From Actinoplanes sp. TBRC 11911 (GTDB lineage Bacteria; Actinomycetota; Actinomycetes; Mycobacteriales; Micromonosporaceae), in contig NZ_JABBNC010000008.1 of the NCBI RefSeq assembly GCF_012933445.1, positions 227,738 to 291,737 on the forward strand: a stretch of 64,000 bases of DNA. Direction: 5' to 3'. Each line of letters begins with the position of its first letter. The first letter of the stretch is position 1. The translations under genes were made by a program, and so were the position numbers. Below are positions 33,760 to 42,956 of the stretch, piece by piece. The notes below the pieces were generated by a model. The model was not told the DNA's origin. It worked only from the letters and a program-made list of their open reading frames with translations, and made no database searches.

Positions 33760-34781
33760 CAGTATCGGATCCTCGGGTCGACGAGTGCGTTGATGATGTC
33801 GATGAGCAGGCTGATCAGCACGACCACGAGCGCGAAGAACGTGATGATGCCCTGCACCGCGGTGTAGTCCCGGTTGTTCAGGTAGTCGACGAGCTGGTTG
33901 CCGATGCCGGGCCAGTTGAACGTCTGCTCGGTGAGGACCGCGCCGCCGAGCAGCAACGCGGCCTGCAGGCCCATCACCGTGATCACCGGGACCAGGGCGT
34001 TGCGTAACGCGTGCCGCACCACCACCGTCCGGTCCGGGATGCCGCGCGCCCGGGCCGACTCGACGTAGTCGCTGCCCAGCGTCTGGATCACGTTGACCCG
34101 GGTCATCCGGACCAGCACCCCGAGCGTGAGCAGGCCCAGCGTGACGGCCGGCAGGACCAGATGTTTCAGCACGTCCCCGGTCGCCTCGCCGTCGCCCGCG
34201 ATGATGGTGTCGAGCAGCAGGATGTGCGTCTTGGTCTCGACCGTGGCCTGGACCACCGGGCTGGCCTGTCCCGAGGTGGGCAGCCAGCCCAGCGCTTTGC
34301 CGAAGAACAACTGGAAGAGCAGGCCGACGAAGAAGACCGGCGCGGCGAAGGTGAGGATGCCGAACAGGCGGATGACGATGTCGTCCGGCTTGTCGCGACG
34401 GCGCCCGGCGTGCAGGCCCATCGGCAACCCGAACAGCACCGCCAGGATGACCGCCGCCAGCGTCAGCGTCAGCGTCGCCCCGCCGTTCTCCACGATGATG
34501 TCGGTGACCGGCCGGTTGTCGGTCAGCGTCCGGCCGAAGTCGAGCCGGACGATGTGGCCGAGGAAATCCCAGTACTGCTGCAGGATCGGCGCGTCGAACC
34601 CGGCCGCGGCCCGGCGCTCGGCGAGCTGGTCCGCCGAGAGCCGGGCACCCAGCGCGGCGCTGACCGGGTCACCCGGCGCGACGCGCATCAGCACGAAAAC
34701 CATGGTCAGCAAGATCCAGACCATCGGGATGGCCAGCAACAACCTGGTGCCTATGTAACGGGCCAGCGACCCGGACCTCAC
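33759..34781 (-). CDS. peptide ABC importer permease (OppB/DppB-like)
   Basis: 340 residues from GTG 34781, preceded by GGTGGGGG; the open frame continues upstream with an Arg-rich, non-family stretch that overlaps the binding-protein gene end. The N-terminus RYIGTRLLLAIPMVWILLTM and MRVAPGDPVSA are classic for OppB/DppB. The EAA loop is YVESARARGIPDRTVVVRHA, and the last helix ends DIINALVDPRIRY. Confidence 0.93.
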   Translation of the reverse strand: MRSGSLARYIGTRLLLAIPMVWILLTMVFVLMRVAPGDPVSAALGARLSADQLAERRAAAGFDAPILQQYWDFLGHIVRLDFGRTLTDNRPVTDIIVENGGATLTLTLAAVILAVLFGLPMGLHAGRRRDKPDDIVIRLFGILTFAAPVFFVGLLFQLFFGKALGWLPTSGQASPVVQATVETKTHILLLDTIIAGDGEATGDVLKHLVLPAVTLGLLTLGVLVRMTRVNVIQTLGSDYVESARARGIPDRTVVVRHALRNALVPVITVMGLQAALLLGGAVLTEQTFNWPGIGNQLVDYLNNRDYTAVQGIITFFALVVVLISLLIDIINALVDPRIRY

Positions 34782-34842
34782 TGCCCCCACCCCGCCAACC
34801 TCCCCTCCCGCCACCCAAGAGCGGACTAAAGACTCTGTTTGC

Positions 34843-36414
34843 TTAGCTGCTCTTACCGACCAGCCAGAACCGGAACGTGAAGGACGGGTCGAACGTGTCC
34901 TCCACACCGGTCACGCCGTCACGGACGGCGGCGAGCTGCTTGCCCTGCCAGATCGGGACCATCGGCACGTCCTCGGCGGTGATCTGCTGGATCTGCGCGA
35001 ACGCGTCACCCCGCTTGGTCGCGTCGGTGCTGCCCTGCTCGGTGGCGACCAGGTCGGTCAGCTTCGGGTTGAGGTAGCCGTTCTTGTAGTAGCCACCCTT
35101 GCCGTCCAGGAACGGCGCCGAGTAGTTGTCCGGGTCCGGGAAGTCCGGGAACCAGCCGAGCTGCCAGGCCGGGTACTGACCGCCCTTGAACGCGGTCTGG
35201 TACTGCTGCCACTCGGTGCTCTTGAGCTCGACCTTGAACAGGCCGCTCTCCTCGAGCTGCCGCTTGACCTCGGCGTACTCGTCGGCCGCGTTCGGCCCGT
35301 AGTGACTCGGCGTCCACCAGATCGTGGCGTTCACCGGCGTGGTGACCCCGGCCGCGTCCAGGATCGCCTTGGCCTTCGCCTTGTCCGGCGCGCCGAACTT
35401 CTCCTTGAAGATGTCGGTCCGGTAGTCGAGACCCTCCGGGATCATCGAGTACAGCGGCGTGACCTGCCCGTCGTACGCGTTCTTGGCGATCGCCTCGCGG
35501 TCGATGACCTGGGCCACCGCCTGCCGGACCGCCTTGTTGTTGAACGGCGCGCTGCCCGCCTGGAACACCATGTACCGGATCTCGGTGCTGTTGCCCTCCA
35601 CCACCTTGACGCCGTTCGACGACTTCAGCGCCTCCAGATCGGAAGGAGCCAGGCCCCGGTACGCCACGTCGACGTCACCCTGCTCGACCGCCAGCTTGAG
35701 CGCCGACGCCTGGTCGAAGTACTGCAGGATGAACGAGTTGTTCTTGAGCTGGTCGTCGCCCGAATACTTCTCGTTGGGCGCGAACACCACCTGCTGGCCG
35801 TCGGTGTACTTCGAGATCTTGTACGGTCCGGAGCCGATCGCGGCGCTGTTGTCGAGCTTCTTGTCCGGCGGGAACACCTTCGACGGCACGATCGCGCCGG
35901 CGCCCGTGGTCAGCACCGACGGCCACGTAGCGTCCGCGTGGTCGAGGTGCATCGTGACGGTCTTCGGGTCGGTCGCGTCGATCGACTTCATGTTCGCGAA
36001 CAACGACGACGGCCCGGCCGGATCGTTGATCTTGACAACGCGGTCGAACGAGAACTTCACGTCCGCCGAGGTCAGCGGGTCCCCGTTGGAGAACGTGAGC
36101 CCGTCGCGCAGGGTACAGACGTACGTGGTCGGATCGGTGAAATCGCACTTCTCGGCCGCGTCCCCGACCGGCTTGACCGAGGTCGTCGGGATCTTCAACA
36201 GGTTCTGGTAGACGTTGTAGATGATCGTCCAGGACGGCAGGTCGTACGCGCCGGCCGGGTCCGTGCTGGTCGGCTTGTCGGTCGTGCCGAGCACGACACC
36301 GGTCAGCCCGGACGACTCCTTCTCGTCGCCGCCGCCCCCGTCGCCGCCACAACCCGCCGCGACCAGGACCACCGCCAGCCCCGCTCCCAGGGCCTTTATC
36401 AATCGTGGTGCCAT
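34843..36414 (-). CDS. peptide-binding lipoprotein (SBP family 5)
   Basis: 523 residues with a lipoprotein signal (LAVVLVAAGCGGDGG, Cys22). It is a family-5 extracellular solute-binding protein, with GSGPYKISKYTDGQQVVFAPN and FNNKAVRQAVAQVIDREAI as landmarks. It captures peptides or related ligands outside the cell and hands them to the adjacent permeases. It is the second gene of the operon, 10 bases after the DapA-family gene. Confidence 0.93.
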   Translation of the reverse strand: MAPRLIKALGAGLAVVLVAAGCGGDGGGGDEKESSGLTGVVLGTTDKPTSTDPAGAYDLPSWTIIYNVYQNLLKIPTTSVKPVGDAAEKCDFTDPTTYVCTLRDGLTFSNGDPLTSADVKFSFDRVVKINDPAGPSSLFANMKSIDATDPKTVTMHLDHADATWPSVLTTGAGAIVPSKVFPPDKKLDNSAAIGSGPYKISKYTDGQQVVFAPNEKYSGDDQLKNNSFILQYFDQASALKLAVEQGDVDVAYRGLAPSDLEALKSSNGVKVVEGNSTEIRYMVFQAGSAPFNNKAVRQAVAQVIDREAIAKNAYDGQVTPLYSMIPEGLDYRTDIFKEKFGAPDKAKAKAILDAAGVTTPVNATIWWTPSHYGPNAADEYAEVKRQLEESGLFKVELKSTEWQQYQTAFKGGQYPAWQLGWFPDFPDPDNYSAPFLDGKGGYYKNGYLNPKLTDLVATEQGSTDATKRGDAFAQIQQITAEDVPMVPIWQGKQLAAVRDGVTGVEDTFDPSFTFRFWLVGKSS

Positions 36415-36424
36415 CGTTCCCCTC

Positions 36425-37330
36425 TCACTTCTCCAGTGGGTGATCAGGTACGCGTAACGCTCGAACCAGGTCGCGCCGCAGCCTGCCCTGCTCGTCGTCG
36501 GTGAGCCGGCCGCGCGGCGGGCGGCACGGGCCGCCGTACCGTCCGGCCAGCTCCATCTCGAGCTTCACCGCCTGCACCGAACCCGCCGTGCCGCTCCAGC
36601 CCAGCACCGGGTGCAGCCGCGTGTAGATCGGGAACGCGGCGGCCAGATCGCGGGCCGCGCACAGCCGGTACAGCTCGACGGACAGCTCGGGCAACGAGTT
36701 CGGCAGCGCCGCCATCCAGCCCCGCGCCCCGGAGATCATCAGTTCCAGCAGGATGTCGTCGGACCCGACCAGCACGTCCAGGTGCGGGATCAGGTCGTGG
36801 ATCTGGTGCATCCGGCGCACGTCGCCGCCGGCCTCGTGCACGGCCACCACCCCGTCGGTCTCGGCCACCCGGGCCAGCAGCTCCGGCGTCAGGTCCACGC
36901 GGGCGTTCGCCGGGTCGTGGTACGCCACCACGGGCAGCCCGACCGCGGAAACCTCCTGGTAGTGGGCCACCACCTCGTCGTCGCGGGCCGCGTAGCCGTC
37001 CGGCGGCGGGACCAGCACCGCGTCCGCGCCGGCCTTCTGCGCCTCCTCGGCCCAGCGCCGCGACTCCCGGCTGCCGTAGCCGCCCACCCCCGGCACCACC
37101 GAGCAGCCGACGGGCGCCGCCTCCACGACGGCCCGGACCACGTCGGTGCGTTCCGCGTCGGACAGGCTCTGGACCTCGCTCAGCCCGCTGCACGGGGACA
37201 CGCCGTCGACGCCCTCGGACGCGAGCCACCGCACATGCTCCTGCAGCCGGTCGAGGTCGAGCGAGAGGTCCTCGCGGAACAGGGTCGGCAGCGTGACCAC
37301 GGCGCCCTGCCAGGGCTGAGGTGCCTTCAT
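36425..37330 (-). CDS. DapA/NAL-superfamily protein lacking the catalytic lysine
   Basis: 301 residues from ATG 37330 (GGAG 11 bases upstream). The TIM-barrel pattern of the DapA family is clear: GAVVTLPTLFREDLSLDLD, GVDGVSPCSGLSEVQSLSDA, VVPGVGGYGSRE, GADAVLVPPPDGY and the tyrosine of PVVAYHDPAN. However, the strand that should carry the Schiff-base lysine (GIKDSSGD in the family) reads AVHEAGGD, with His in place of Lys. The TTGE loop is also altered (SGLSE). It may not be a classical aldolase. As first gene of a peptide importer operon it may act on the imported compound, or be a ligand-sensing or structural derivative. Confidence 0.85.
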   Translation of the reverse strand: MKAPQPWQGAVVTLPTLFREDLSLDLDRLQEHVRWLASEGVDGVSPCSGLSEVQSLSDAERTDVVRAVVEAAPVGCSVVPGVGGYGSRESRRWAEEAQKAGADAVLVPPPDGYAARDDEVVAHYQEVSAVGLPVVAYHDPANARVDLTPELLARVAETDGVVAVHEAGGDVRRMHQIHDLIPHLDVLVGSDDILLELMISGARGWMAALPNSLPELSVELYRLCAARDLAAAFPIYTRLHPVLGWSGTAGSVQAVKLEMELAGRYGGPCRPPRGRLTDDEQGRLRRDLVRALRVPDHPLEK

Positions 37331-37418
37331 CGAGATGTCTACTCCTCTGCGGGACCGGGTGGACCCGGCGTCACAGTAAGAAACCGCAAAGGGCCGGGTC
37401 TTCGGACAACTGCCGGAA

Positions 37419-37431
37419 CGGGGACTCCCCG
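37419..37431. promoter_or_regulatory. palindrome in the importer/PucR divergent promoter
   Basis: CGGGGACTCCCCG is a 5-bp inverted repeat with a 3-base centre. It lies within the 194-bp region between divergent starts 37330 and 37525. A second one (CCGGGT/ACCCGG) lies at 37355-37368. Either may bind the PucR-type regulator. Confidence 0.35.
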
Positions 37432-37524
37432 AATAGGAACGTCCGTAGGGACTCGCTGCGCCCGCTTGCATACGCGCCGCAAGACATCAGAGAGTAGGCA
37501 TACATCTAAGTAATCGGGGGTCGC

Positions 37525-38751
37525 GTGGAGCTGCAACGCATCGTCGACGCGGTCGCGGCGCGGGCCGGCCGGCCGGCGCTGATCGAGGACCGCCGCCAGC
37601 GGGTCGTCGTCTACAGCGAACACGACGGGCAGATGGACGACGTCCGGCGCAGCTCGATCCTGCGCCGGCACACGACGCCCGAGGTGATCGCCTGGTTCCG
37701 CGACGCGGGCATCATGAAGGCGCGCGAGCCGATCCGCACCCCGGCCTGCCCGAAACTGGACCTGCTGCCCCGGGTGTGCGTCCCGATCCGGCACGACGAC
37801 CTGCTGCTCGGCTTCGTCTGGTTCATCGACGCGGACGAGACCATGTCGTCCGGCGACATCGACTCGGTGAACGGGCCGATGGCCGAGCTGTCGCTCGCCC
37901 TGTACCGGGAGAACCTGCTCGGCGAGCTGGCCACCCAGCGCGAGGCGGAGACCACCCGGACGCTGCTGGTGGACGCCCCGGACGTGCGCGAGCACGCGGT
38001 GAACGCGCTGCTGGCCGACCAGACCCTGGCCGGCGACGGGCCGAGCACCGCGCTGGTGGCGCAGGTGGTCCCGGCGCGCGGGCAGGCGGTCGACGAGGTG
38101 GCCCGGATCGCGCTGGAACAGGCGCTGGTCGCGACCCGCCGCTGGTACGGGGTGCGCGACGCGGTGCACCTGATCCGGCACGACCACGGCGTGCTGGTGC
38201 TGTGCGGCGACCGGGTGATCACGCGGCCACCGGCCGACCGGGTCGGGCACCGGCTCGAGGAGACGCTGCGCAACGCCACCCGCGGGGTGGTCTCGGTGAG
38301 CCGCACGCTGATCGGGGTGGGCCAGACCCGGTCGCGGCTGGCGGACGCCGCGAACTCCTACGACGAGGCGCTGCAGGCGGCCCGGGTCGGTGCGCAGCTG
38401 CCCGCGCTCGGGCCGGTGATCACCTGGGCGGGACTGGGCGTGTATCGCGTGCTGTCGCGCATGGACCAGCAACATCTGGATGCCGGAGGCGTACACCCGG
38501 GTCTGGAAAGGTTGCTGGACGACAGTGCGCACATGGTGCTGCTGGAGACCCTCGAGGCGTACCTGGACCTGGCCGGCAACATCCACGCGACGGCGGAACG
38601 GCTGCGGCTGCACCGCACCACGCTGTATTACCGGCTGCAGCGCGTGGAGCGGCTGGCCGAGACCGACCTCAAGGACGGCAACGAACGGCTCTGCCTGCAC
38701 CTGGCGCTGAAGCTGGGCCGTCTTAACGGGCGCTACCGCCCGGAGGCGTAG
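37525..38751 (+). CDS. PucR-family transcriptional regulator
   Basis: 408 residues from GTG 37525 (CGGGGG 6 bases upstream). The N-terminal half resembles a GAF-like sensing domain (PRVCVPIRHDDLLLGFVWF). The middle holds a GGDEF-related central region (SVSRTLIGVGQTRSRLADAA). The C-terminal PucR helix-turn-helix is LLETLEAYLDLAGNIHATAE plus LHRTTLYYRLQRVERL. PucR/CdaR regulators respond to nitrogen-containing nutrients. Divergence from the importer operon makes that operon its most likely target. Confidence 0.9.
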   Translation: MELQRIVDAVAARAGRPALIEDRRQRVVVYSEHDGQMDDVRRSSILRRHTTPEVIAWFRDAGIMKAREPIRTPACPKLDLLPRVCVPIRHDDLLLGFVWFIDADETMSSGDIDSVNGPMAELSLALYRENLLGELATQREAETTRTLLVDAPDVREHAVNALLADQTLAGDGPSTALVAQVVPARGQAVDEVARIALEQALVATRRWYGVRDAVHLIRHDHGVLVLCGDRVITRPPADRVGHRLEETLRNATRGVVSVSRTLIGVGQTRSRLADAANSYDEALQAARVGAQLPALGPVITWAGLGVYRVLSRMDQQHLDAGGVHPGLERLLDDSAHMVLLETLEAYLDLAGNIHATAERLRLHRTTLYYRLQRVERLAETDLKDGNERLCLHLALKLGRLNGRYRPEA

Positions 38752-38832
38752 CAAGGCCGGGCCGGGGATTTCAACACGTGTCGATGGCTCGATACGTCGG
38801 AACGCTCCTACGGTCGTACGTCGAAGGGAAAG

Positions 38833-41388
38833 GTGAATTCCTTGAGACGACTACTCGCCCTGGCCGCCGGACTCGTGCTCGCCGCCACCGGACTGGCCAC
38901 CCCCGCCCACGCCGCCGTCGAACCCCTGCCCGCCCCCAAGGTCGTGCCGATCCAGGTCACCGGACCGACCACCGAACGCCTCAACCTGATCATCATGGGT
39001 GACGGCTACCAGGCCGACCAGCAGAGCATCTTCCGGGCCGATGTGGACCGGAACCTCGCGGTGCTGTGGGCCACCGAGCCGTACCGCTCCTACCGCGACT
39101 ACATCAACGTCTTCGCGGTGGAGCTGGCCTCCGTCGACTACGGCGTGCGCTGCGACCCGGACGGCCGGGTGCGCAGCCCGGACGGAACGATCCGGGACAC
39201 CGGCGTGCGGGAGGGGCCGATCGACGCGAAGAACACGGCCCTGCGCATGATCTACCAGAACGGCTGCGCGGACCCGCTGTCGCGCGGCACGGTCTACGGC
39301 GGCGCGCCGGTCAACTGCCAGGCCGCGGCGCCGTACTACCCGGCCGGCGTGAACCCGTGCGAGACCGGCAACCAGGCGTTCAACCGCATCATGGACACGT
39401 ACGTGGCGCCGGTGCTCGGGATTCCGCGGACCTCGCAGAACGTGCAGTCACTGGCCATCTTCAACACGTTCACCTACGGCGGGATCGGCGGCACGCAGGC
39501 CACCACCTCGGGTGGCTCGCCGCAGGGGCCGCTGATCTCGATGCACGAGCTCGGCCACTCGCTGGGCACCCTGGTCGACGAATACCCGTACAGCTCGCGA
39601 GACGTCATCCGGCCCTGTTACACCGGGGGTGAGCCGTCGAGCTTCCACCACACCATTTACACCGACCCGCAGAAGATGGTCGCCGACCAGGTCAAGTGGT
39701 GGCGCTGGGTGGGCGAGGAGAGCCTGTCCGGCGGCACCATCGGCACGCACGAGGGCGGCGGCATGTACCCGTGCGGGCAGCGCCGGCCCAGCGAGCACTC
39801 GATGATGCGCTGGATCGGGTTCGACCTCGACCAGATCGGCCGCGAGCACATGGTCGCCCGGATCACCGGCATGCGTAACGCCGGGCAGATGTCGGTGCGG
39901 TCCAGCACGGCCGGCACCGTCGCGCGGGACACCGTGCTGTGGGCCGAGTCCGGGCAGCCCAAGGAACACAACCTGCAGTACACGTGGAAGGTCGGCGGCA
40001 CCCAGGTCGGCAGCAACCAGTACCTCGACCTGCAGCCGCTGGGCCTGCCCGCCGGCACGGTGGTGAGCCTGGAGGTGCGTGACCCGGTCGGCCCGGCCGG
40101 CGTGGACTGGGTGCGCAACCCGTCGACGAACAACGCGGCCGCCGACTCCGGGTTCAACGGCCCGCGCTTCGTGCAGACCCGCTCGTGGACGGTCGGCTCG
40201 GCCACCGCGCCGGTGTCCCCGGCCGCCGCGGACATCACCTCGTCGACCATGACCAGCCAGCCCCTGGCCGCCGACGAGATCGCGTTCGTCGAGACCAACC
40301 ACTTCGCCGACCGGGTTCCGCTGGTGAGCTGGGCGCTCGACGGCAGGGCGGTGGCCAACCCGGGCAACCTGCTCACCTTCGATCTGGGCGCCGCTGGTCT
40401 GACCGCGGGCAACCACAAGCTGACCGCCACGGTCAGCGATCCCTCGTCGCCGTCCGTCACGGATTCGGTGACCTGGAACGTCGACAACACGATGCCGTCC
40501 GCGCCGCGGCGGCTGTCGGCGCCGCTGACCACGGTGGCCGACACGGTCGAGCACCCGGTCTACTTCGACGGCTGGGACATGTGGCTCACCCCGACCGACG
40601 ACCAGGCCGGCCGCTACGTGGTCGGGCAGCTGCGCGTCGACCACGACGGCTGGTACAACTACTTCGGGTTCCCGGAGCAGCCGATGCCCAACTCGCCGTT
40701 CCACTTCAGTCACTCGGGGACGGTCGTGAAGGCGCTGACCTACGGCAACCTCGGGACCGGTGGCCTGTCCCGGGCGGCGTTCGAGCAGACCTTGCCGGAC
40801 GACCACCCCAGCGGCGGGTTCGTCCCCGGCTTCGGCACGCACGTGGTCGAGCACCGGGCGATCGACCCGTCCGGCAACATCGGGCCGGCGGACAGCTACA
40901 AGGCGACGGTGCTGCCCGGTTCGTCGCCGGCCTGCACCCGGACGCTGACCGGCACCCAGGGCTCGGTGACGGTGACCTCGGGCGTGACCTGCCTGACGAA
41001 CGCGCAGGTCAGCGGGACGGTCACGGTTCGTACCGGCGCCTCGCTGGTGGTCAAGAACAGCCGTCTCAACGGTGCTCTGGTCTCGGCCGGGGCGCAGGCC
41101 GTGCAGCTGTTCGGCTCCACGGTGACCATGTCCGTGCAGATCACCGGCACCCGCCGGGACGTCACCATCGCCGGGAGCACGCTGAGCGGCTCGGTGATGC
41201 TGGCGAACAACACCCAGGTGACGGCCAACGACCGGTTCACGCGACTCGCCGGGGCGTACGGTCCGCTCCTGGTGGGCAGCAAGGTGACCGGGTCGCTGTC
41301 CTGCTCCGGCAACAACGCGCCGGTGAAGGACTTCGGCGCGAAGAATGTCCTGACCGGCTCGCGCACGGGTGACTGCGCGAAGCTTTAA
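38833..41388 (+). CDS. secreted M64-family metallopeptidase
   Basis: 851 residues from GTG 38833 (GAAGGGAAAG upstream), with a Sec signal peptide (LLALAAGLVLAATGLA, cleavage after AHA). The peptidase M64 (IgA peptidase-like) domain spans residues ~35-340: LNLIIMGDGYQADQQ, PYRSYRDYINVFAVELAS and the extended zinc motif HELGHSLGTLVDEY. Ig-like beta domains follow (~350-560). The C-terminal ~160 residues are repetitive short beta strands (TVRTGASLVVKNSRLNGAL, ITGTRRDVTIAGSTLSGS) that look like a beta-helix adhesion region. It faces the importer operon as a second extracellular protease. A strong terminator follows. Confidence 0.9.
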   Translation: MNSLRRLLALAAGLVLAATGLATPAHAAVEPLPAPKVVPIQVTGPTTERLNLIIMGDGYQADQQSIFRADVDRNLAVLWATEPYRSYRDYINVFAVELASVDYGVRCDPDGRVRSPDGTIRDTGVREGPIDAKNTALRMIYQNGCADPLSRGTVYGGAPVNCQAAAPYYPAGVNPCETGNQAFNRIMDTYVAPVLGIPRTSQNVQSLAIFNTFTYGGIGGTQATTSGGSPQGPLISMHELGHSLGTLVDEYPYSSRDVIRPCYTGGEPSSFHHTIYTDPQKMVADQVKWWRWVGEESLSGGTIGTHEGGGMYPCGQRRPSEHSMMRWIGFDLDQIGREHMVARITGMRNAGQMSVRSSTAGTVARDTVLWAESGQPKEHNLQYTWKVGGTQVGSNQYLDLQPLGLPAGTVVSLEVRDPVGPAGVDWVRNPSTNNAAADSGFNGPRFVQTRSWTVGSATAPVSPAAADITSSTMTSQPLAADEIAFVETNHFADRVPLVSWALDGRAVANPGNLLTFDLGAAGLTAGNHKLTATVSDPSSPSVTDSVTWNVDNTMPSAPRRLSAPLTTVADTVEHPVYFDGWDMWLTPTDDQAGRYVVGQLRVDHDGWYNYFGFPEQPMPNSPFHFSHSGTVVKALTYGNLGTGGLSRAAFEQTLPDDHPSGGFVPGFGTHVVEHRAIDPSGNIGPADSYKATVLPGSSPACTRTLTGTQGSVTVTSGVTCLTNAQVSGTVTVRTGASLVVKNSRLNGALVSAGAQAVQLFGSTVTMSVQITGTRRDVTIAGSTLSGSVMLANNTQVTANDRFTRLAGAYGPLLVGSKVTGSLSCSGNNAPVKDFGAKNVLTGSRTGDCAKL

Positions 41389-41399
41389 CCGATGACGAG

Positions 41400-41428
41400 G
41401 ACAGCGGGGCCGGTGTGGCCCCGCTGTC
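41400..41428. terminator. terminator of the M64 protease gene
   Basis: GACAGCGGGGCC and its exact complement form a 12-bp stem with a 5-base loop, 11 bases after the stop codon. Confidence 0.9.
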
Positions 41429-41508
41429 ATTCAACTGTCACAATGCCGGGCAACCGCTGCCATACCGGAGGACGATCCTGGGCCCTCGCACGGCCGAAAG
41501 GAGCTGAA

Positions 41509-41793
41509 GTGGTGCCGTTCGGCATGTCCAACGACGGTTCGCACCGCTTCCCCCTGGATCGCTGGATCGCGGGGCGCAACAAGGACGAGTGGCTCGCCGG
41601 CCAGGTCGCGGACGCGCTGCGCAAGGACCCGCTGGTCCGCGGCCGGTATCTGGAAATCATCGTGCAGAACCGCGTGGTGGTCCTGCGCGGCGTGCTGAAC
41701 TCGGAAGAGGCCCGGGAAGCGGCGAGCCGACGCATCTGGACGTTGTCGGGCGTCGCCGACGTGAGCAATCAGCTCTCGGTCGACGAGGAGTAG
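41509..41793 (+). CDS. BON-domain protein
   Basis: 94 residues from GTG 41509, chosen for the AAAGGAG site 5 bases upstream; the open frame further 5' reads through the M64 terminator. A single BON domain covers residues ~25-92 (GQVADALRKDPLVRG, IIVQNRVVVLRGVLNSEEAR, SGVADVSNQLSV). BON domains bind phospholipid or other surfaces. There is no signal peptide, so it is probably cytoplasmic or membrane-associated. Its link to the neighbouring regulators is unclear. Confidence 0.8.
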   Translation: MVPFGMSNDGSHRFPLDRWIAGRNKDEWLAGQVADALRKDPLVRGRYLEIIVQNRVVVLRGVLNSEEAREAASRRIWTLSGVADVSNQLSVDEE

Positions 41794-41828
41794 GTCGTCG
41801 ATCCGTCCGGCGATCGGTCGCAGATCCG

Positions 41829-41864
41829 ACTGCAATGAGAACTGCAACGGTTGGTGCGGGCGCC
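41829..41864 (+). promoter_or_regulatory. three-unit 12-bp direct-repeat array before the BTAD regulator
   Basis: Units are ACTGCAATGAGA, ACTGCAACGGTT and GGTGCGGGCGCC, exactly 12 bp apart, ending 32 bases before ATG 41897. The same arrangement occurs at 46281-46316. Direct repeats at one helical turn are what SARP-type regulators bind, so auto- or cross-regulation is inferred. Confidence 0.6.
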
Positions 41865-41896
41865 CCTCCGACGATGGTTCGGGGGAGGTGAGCAGC

Positions 41897-42691
41897 ATGA
41901 TCGAGGAACGTCCGGTTCTGGTGGCGCGGTTCCTGGGTGGCTTCCGGGTGACCGTCGGCGATGTCACGGTCGGCACGGGCCCTCGCCGGCGCGTCCGCCA
42001 GGTCCTCGCCTATCTGCTGGCACATCGGCGGGCCCCGGTGCCACGCGACGTGCTCGCCGACGTGTTCTGGCCGGATGCCGCACCGGACGCGGCCCGCAAC
42101 AACCTGCACGTAACGCTCAGCTACGTCCGGCAGGCGCTGCGGGCCGCCCACCCGGCGGCGAGCGTCGAGCGGCGGTTCGACACGTATCGGATTGCCGGTG
42201 ATGTCGCGGTGTGGACCGACGTGGAGCAGTTCGCCCGGCACCGGGCCGACGGGCTGCGCGCCGAGCGTGCGAACGATGCGGTCGCGGCGCTGCGCAGCCA
42301 CGAGGCGGCCTGCCAGCTCTACGACGGGGATTTCCTGGCCGACGACCCGTACGCGGCGTGGGCCGAGCCGATCCGGGAGGCCCTGCGCCTGGACGTGATC
42401 GACGTGCAGAGCCGGCTGATCGAGGCGTACCTGGAGCAGGGGGCGTACGCCCCGGCCACCATCCTGGCGCGGCGTCTGGTCGAGATGGACCCCTGCAACG
42501 AGCAGGCGCACCGCCGTCTGATGAGCTGTTACGCGGCGTCCGGGCAGCGGCATCTCGCGTTATCGCAGTACCACCGGCTGTGTGATCTGCTGTGGACCAC
42601 GCTGCGGGTGGCGCCGTCGGCCCGAACCACCGAACTGTTCCGCGAGTTGTGCCATCCCCGGCACGATCGGCTCGCCGGGCTTGCGTCCTGA
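41897..42691 (+). CDS. small SARP-type (BTAD-domain) regulator
   Basis: 264 residues from ATG 41897 (GGGGGAGG 9 bases upstream). The N-terminal OmpR-like winged helix (residues ~5-90: ARFLGGFRVTVGD, RRRVRQVLAYLLAHR, NNLHVTLSYVRQALR) is followed by a bacterial transcriptional activation domain (~95-245: ALRSHEAACQLYDGDFLADD, AYLEQGAYAPATILARRLVE, YAASGQRHLALSQYHRL). It lacks ATPase and TPR parts. SARPs activate secondary-metabolite genes. It probably works with the larger paralogue at 43441-46260, since their promoters share the same repeat array. Confidence 0.88.
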   Translation: MIEERPVLVARFLGGFRVTVGDVTVGTGPRRRVRQVLAYLLAHRRAPVPRDVLADVFWPDAAPDAARNNLHVTLSYVRQALRAAHPAASVERRFDTYRIAGDVAVWTDVEQFARHRADGLRAERANDAVAALRSHEAACQLYDGDFLADDPYAAWAEPIREALRLDVIDVQSRLIEAYLEQGAYAPATILARRLVEMDPCNEQAHRRLMSCYAASGQRHLALSQYHRLCDLLWTTLRVAPSARTTELFRELCHPRHDRLAGLAS

Positions 42692-42715
42692 GGCGGGCGG
42701 CGTACGTTCGGGGGC

Positions 42716-42907
42716 ATGTCTGGTAGGCACCGGCTGATCGGCACCGAAAGCCCGGGTGGGCTGCTGTTCGAGTGCGAGTCCTGCGGCCGCCGCCTGGTCG
42801 TCGACGGGGAGAGCGGCGAGATGGTGATCGTCGACCACGGCGACCGCGCCGCACTGCACCGGGGTGCGATGGGCGGGGTGAAGCTCCAGGTCGAGAAAGG
42901 CCTGTGA
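42716..42907 (+). CDS. small zinc-ribbon-like hypothetical protein
   Basis: 63 residues starting 24 bases after the BTAD gene. It contains one CxxC (FECESCGRRLVVDG) and a His-containing segment (VIVDHGDRAALHRG), so half of a zinc-ribbon or a small metal-binding knuckle. No known family comes to mind. It is probably cotranscribed with the regulator, and a terminator follows. Confidence 0.6.
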   Translation: MSGRHRLIGTESPGGLLFECESCGRRLVVDGESGEMVIVDHGDRAALHRGAMGGVKLQVEKGL

Positions 42908-42916
42908 CACGGCGAC

Positions 42917-42940
42917 GGCGGCCGCCCTTCGGCGACCGCC
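42917..42940. terminator. bidirectional hairpin terminator
   Basis: GGCGGCCGCC-CTTC-GGCGACCGCC: a 10-bp stem with one mismatch and a tetraloop, between convergent genes ending at 42907 and 42957. Confidence 0.8.
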
Positions 42941-42956
42941 ATCGATGATCGTGCTG

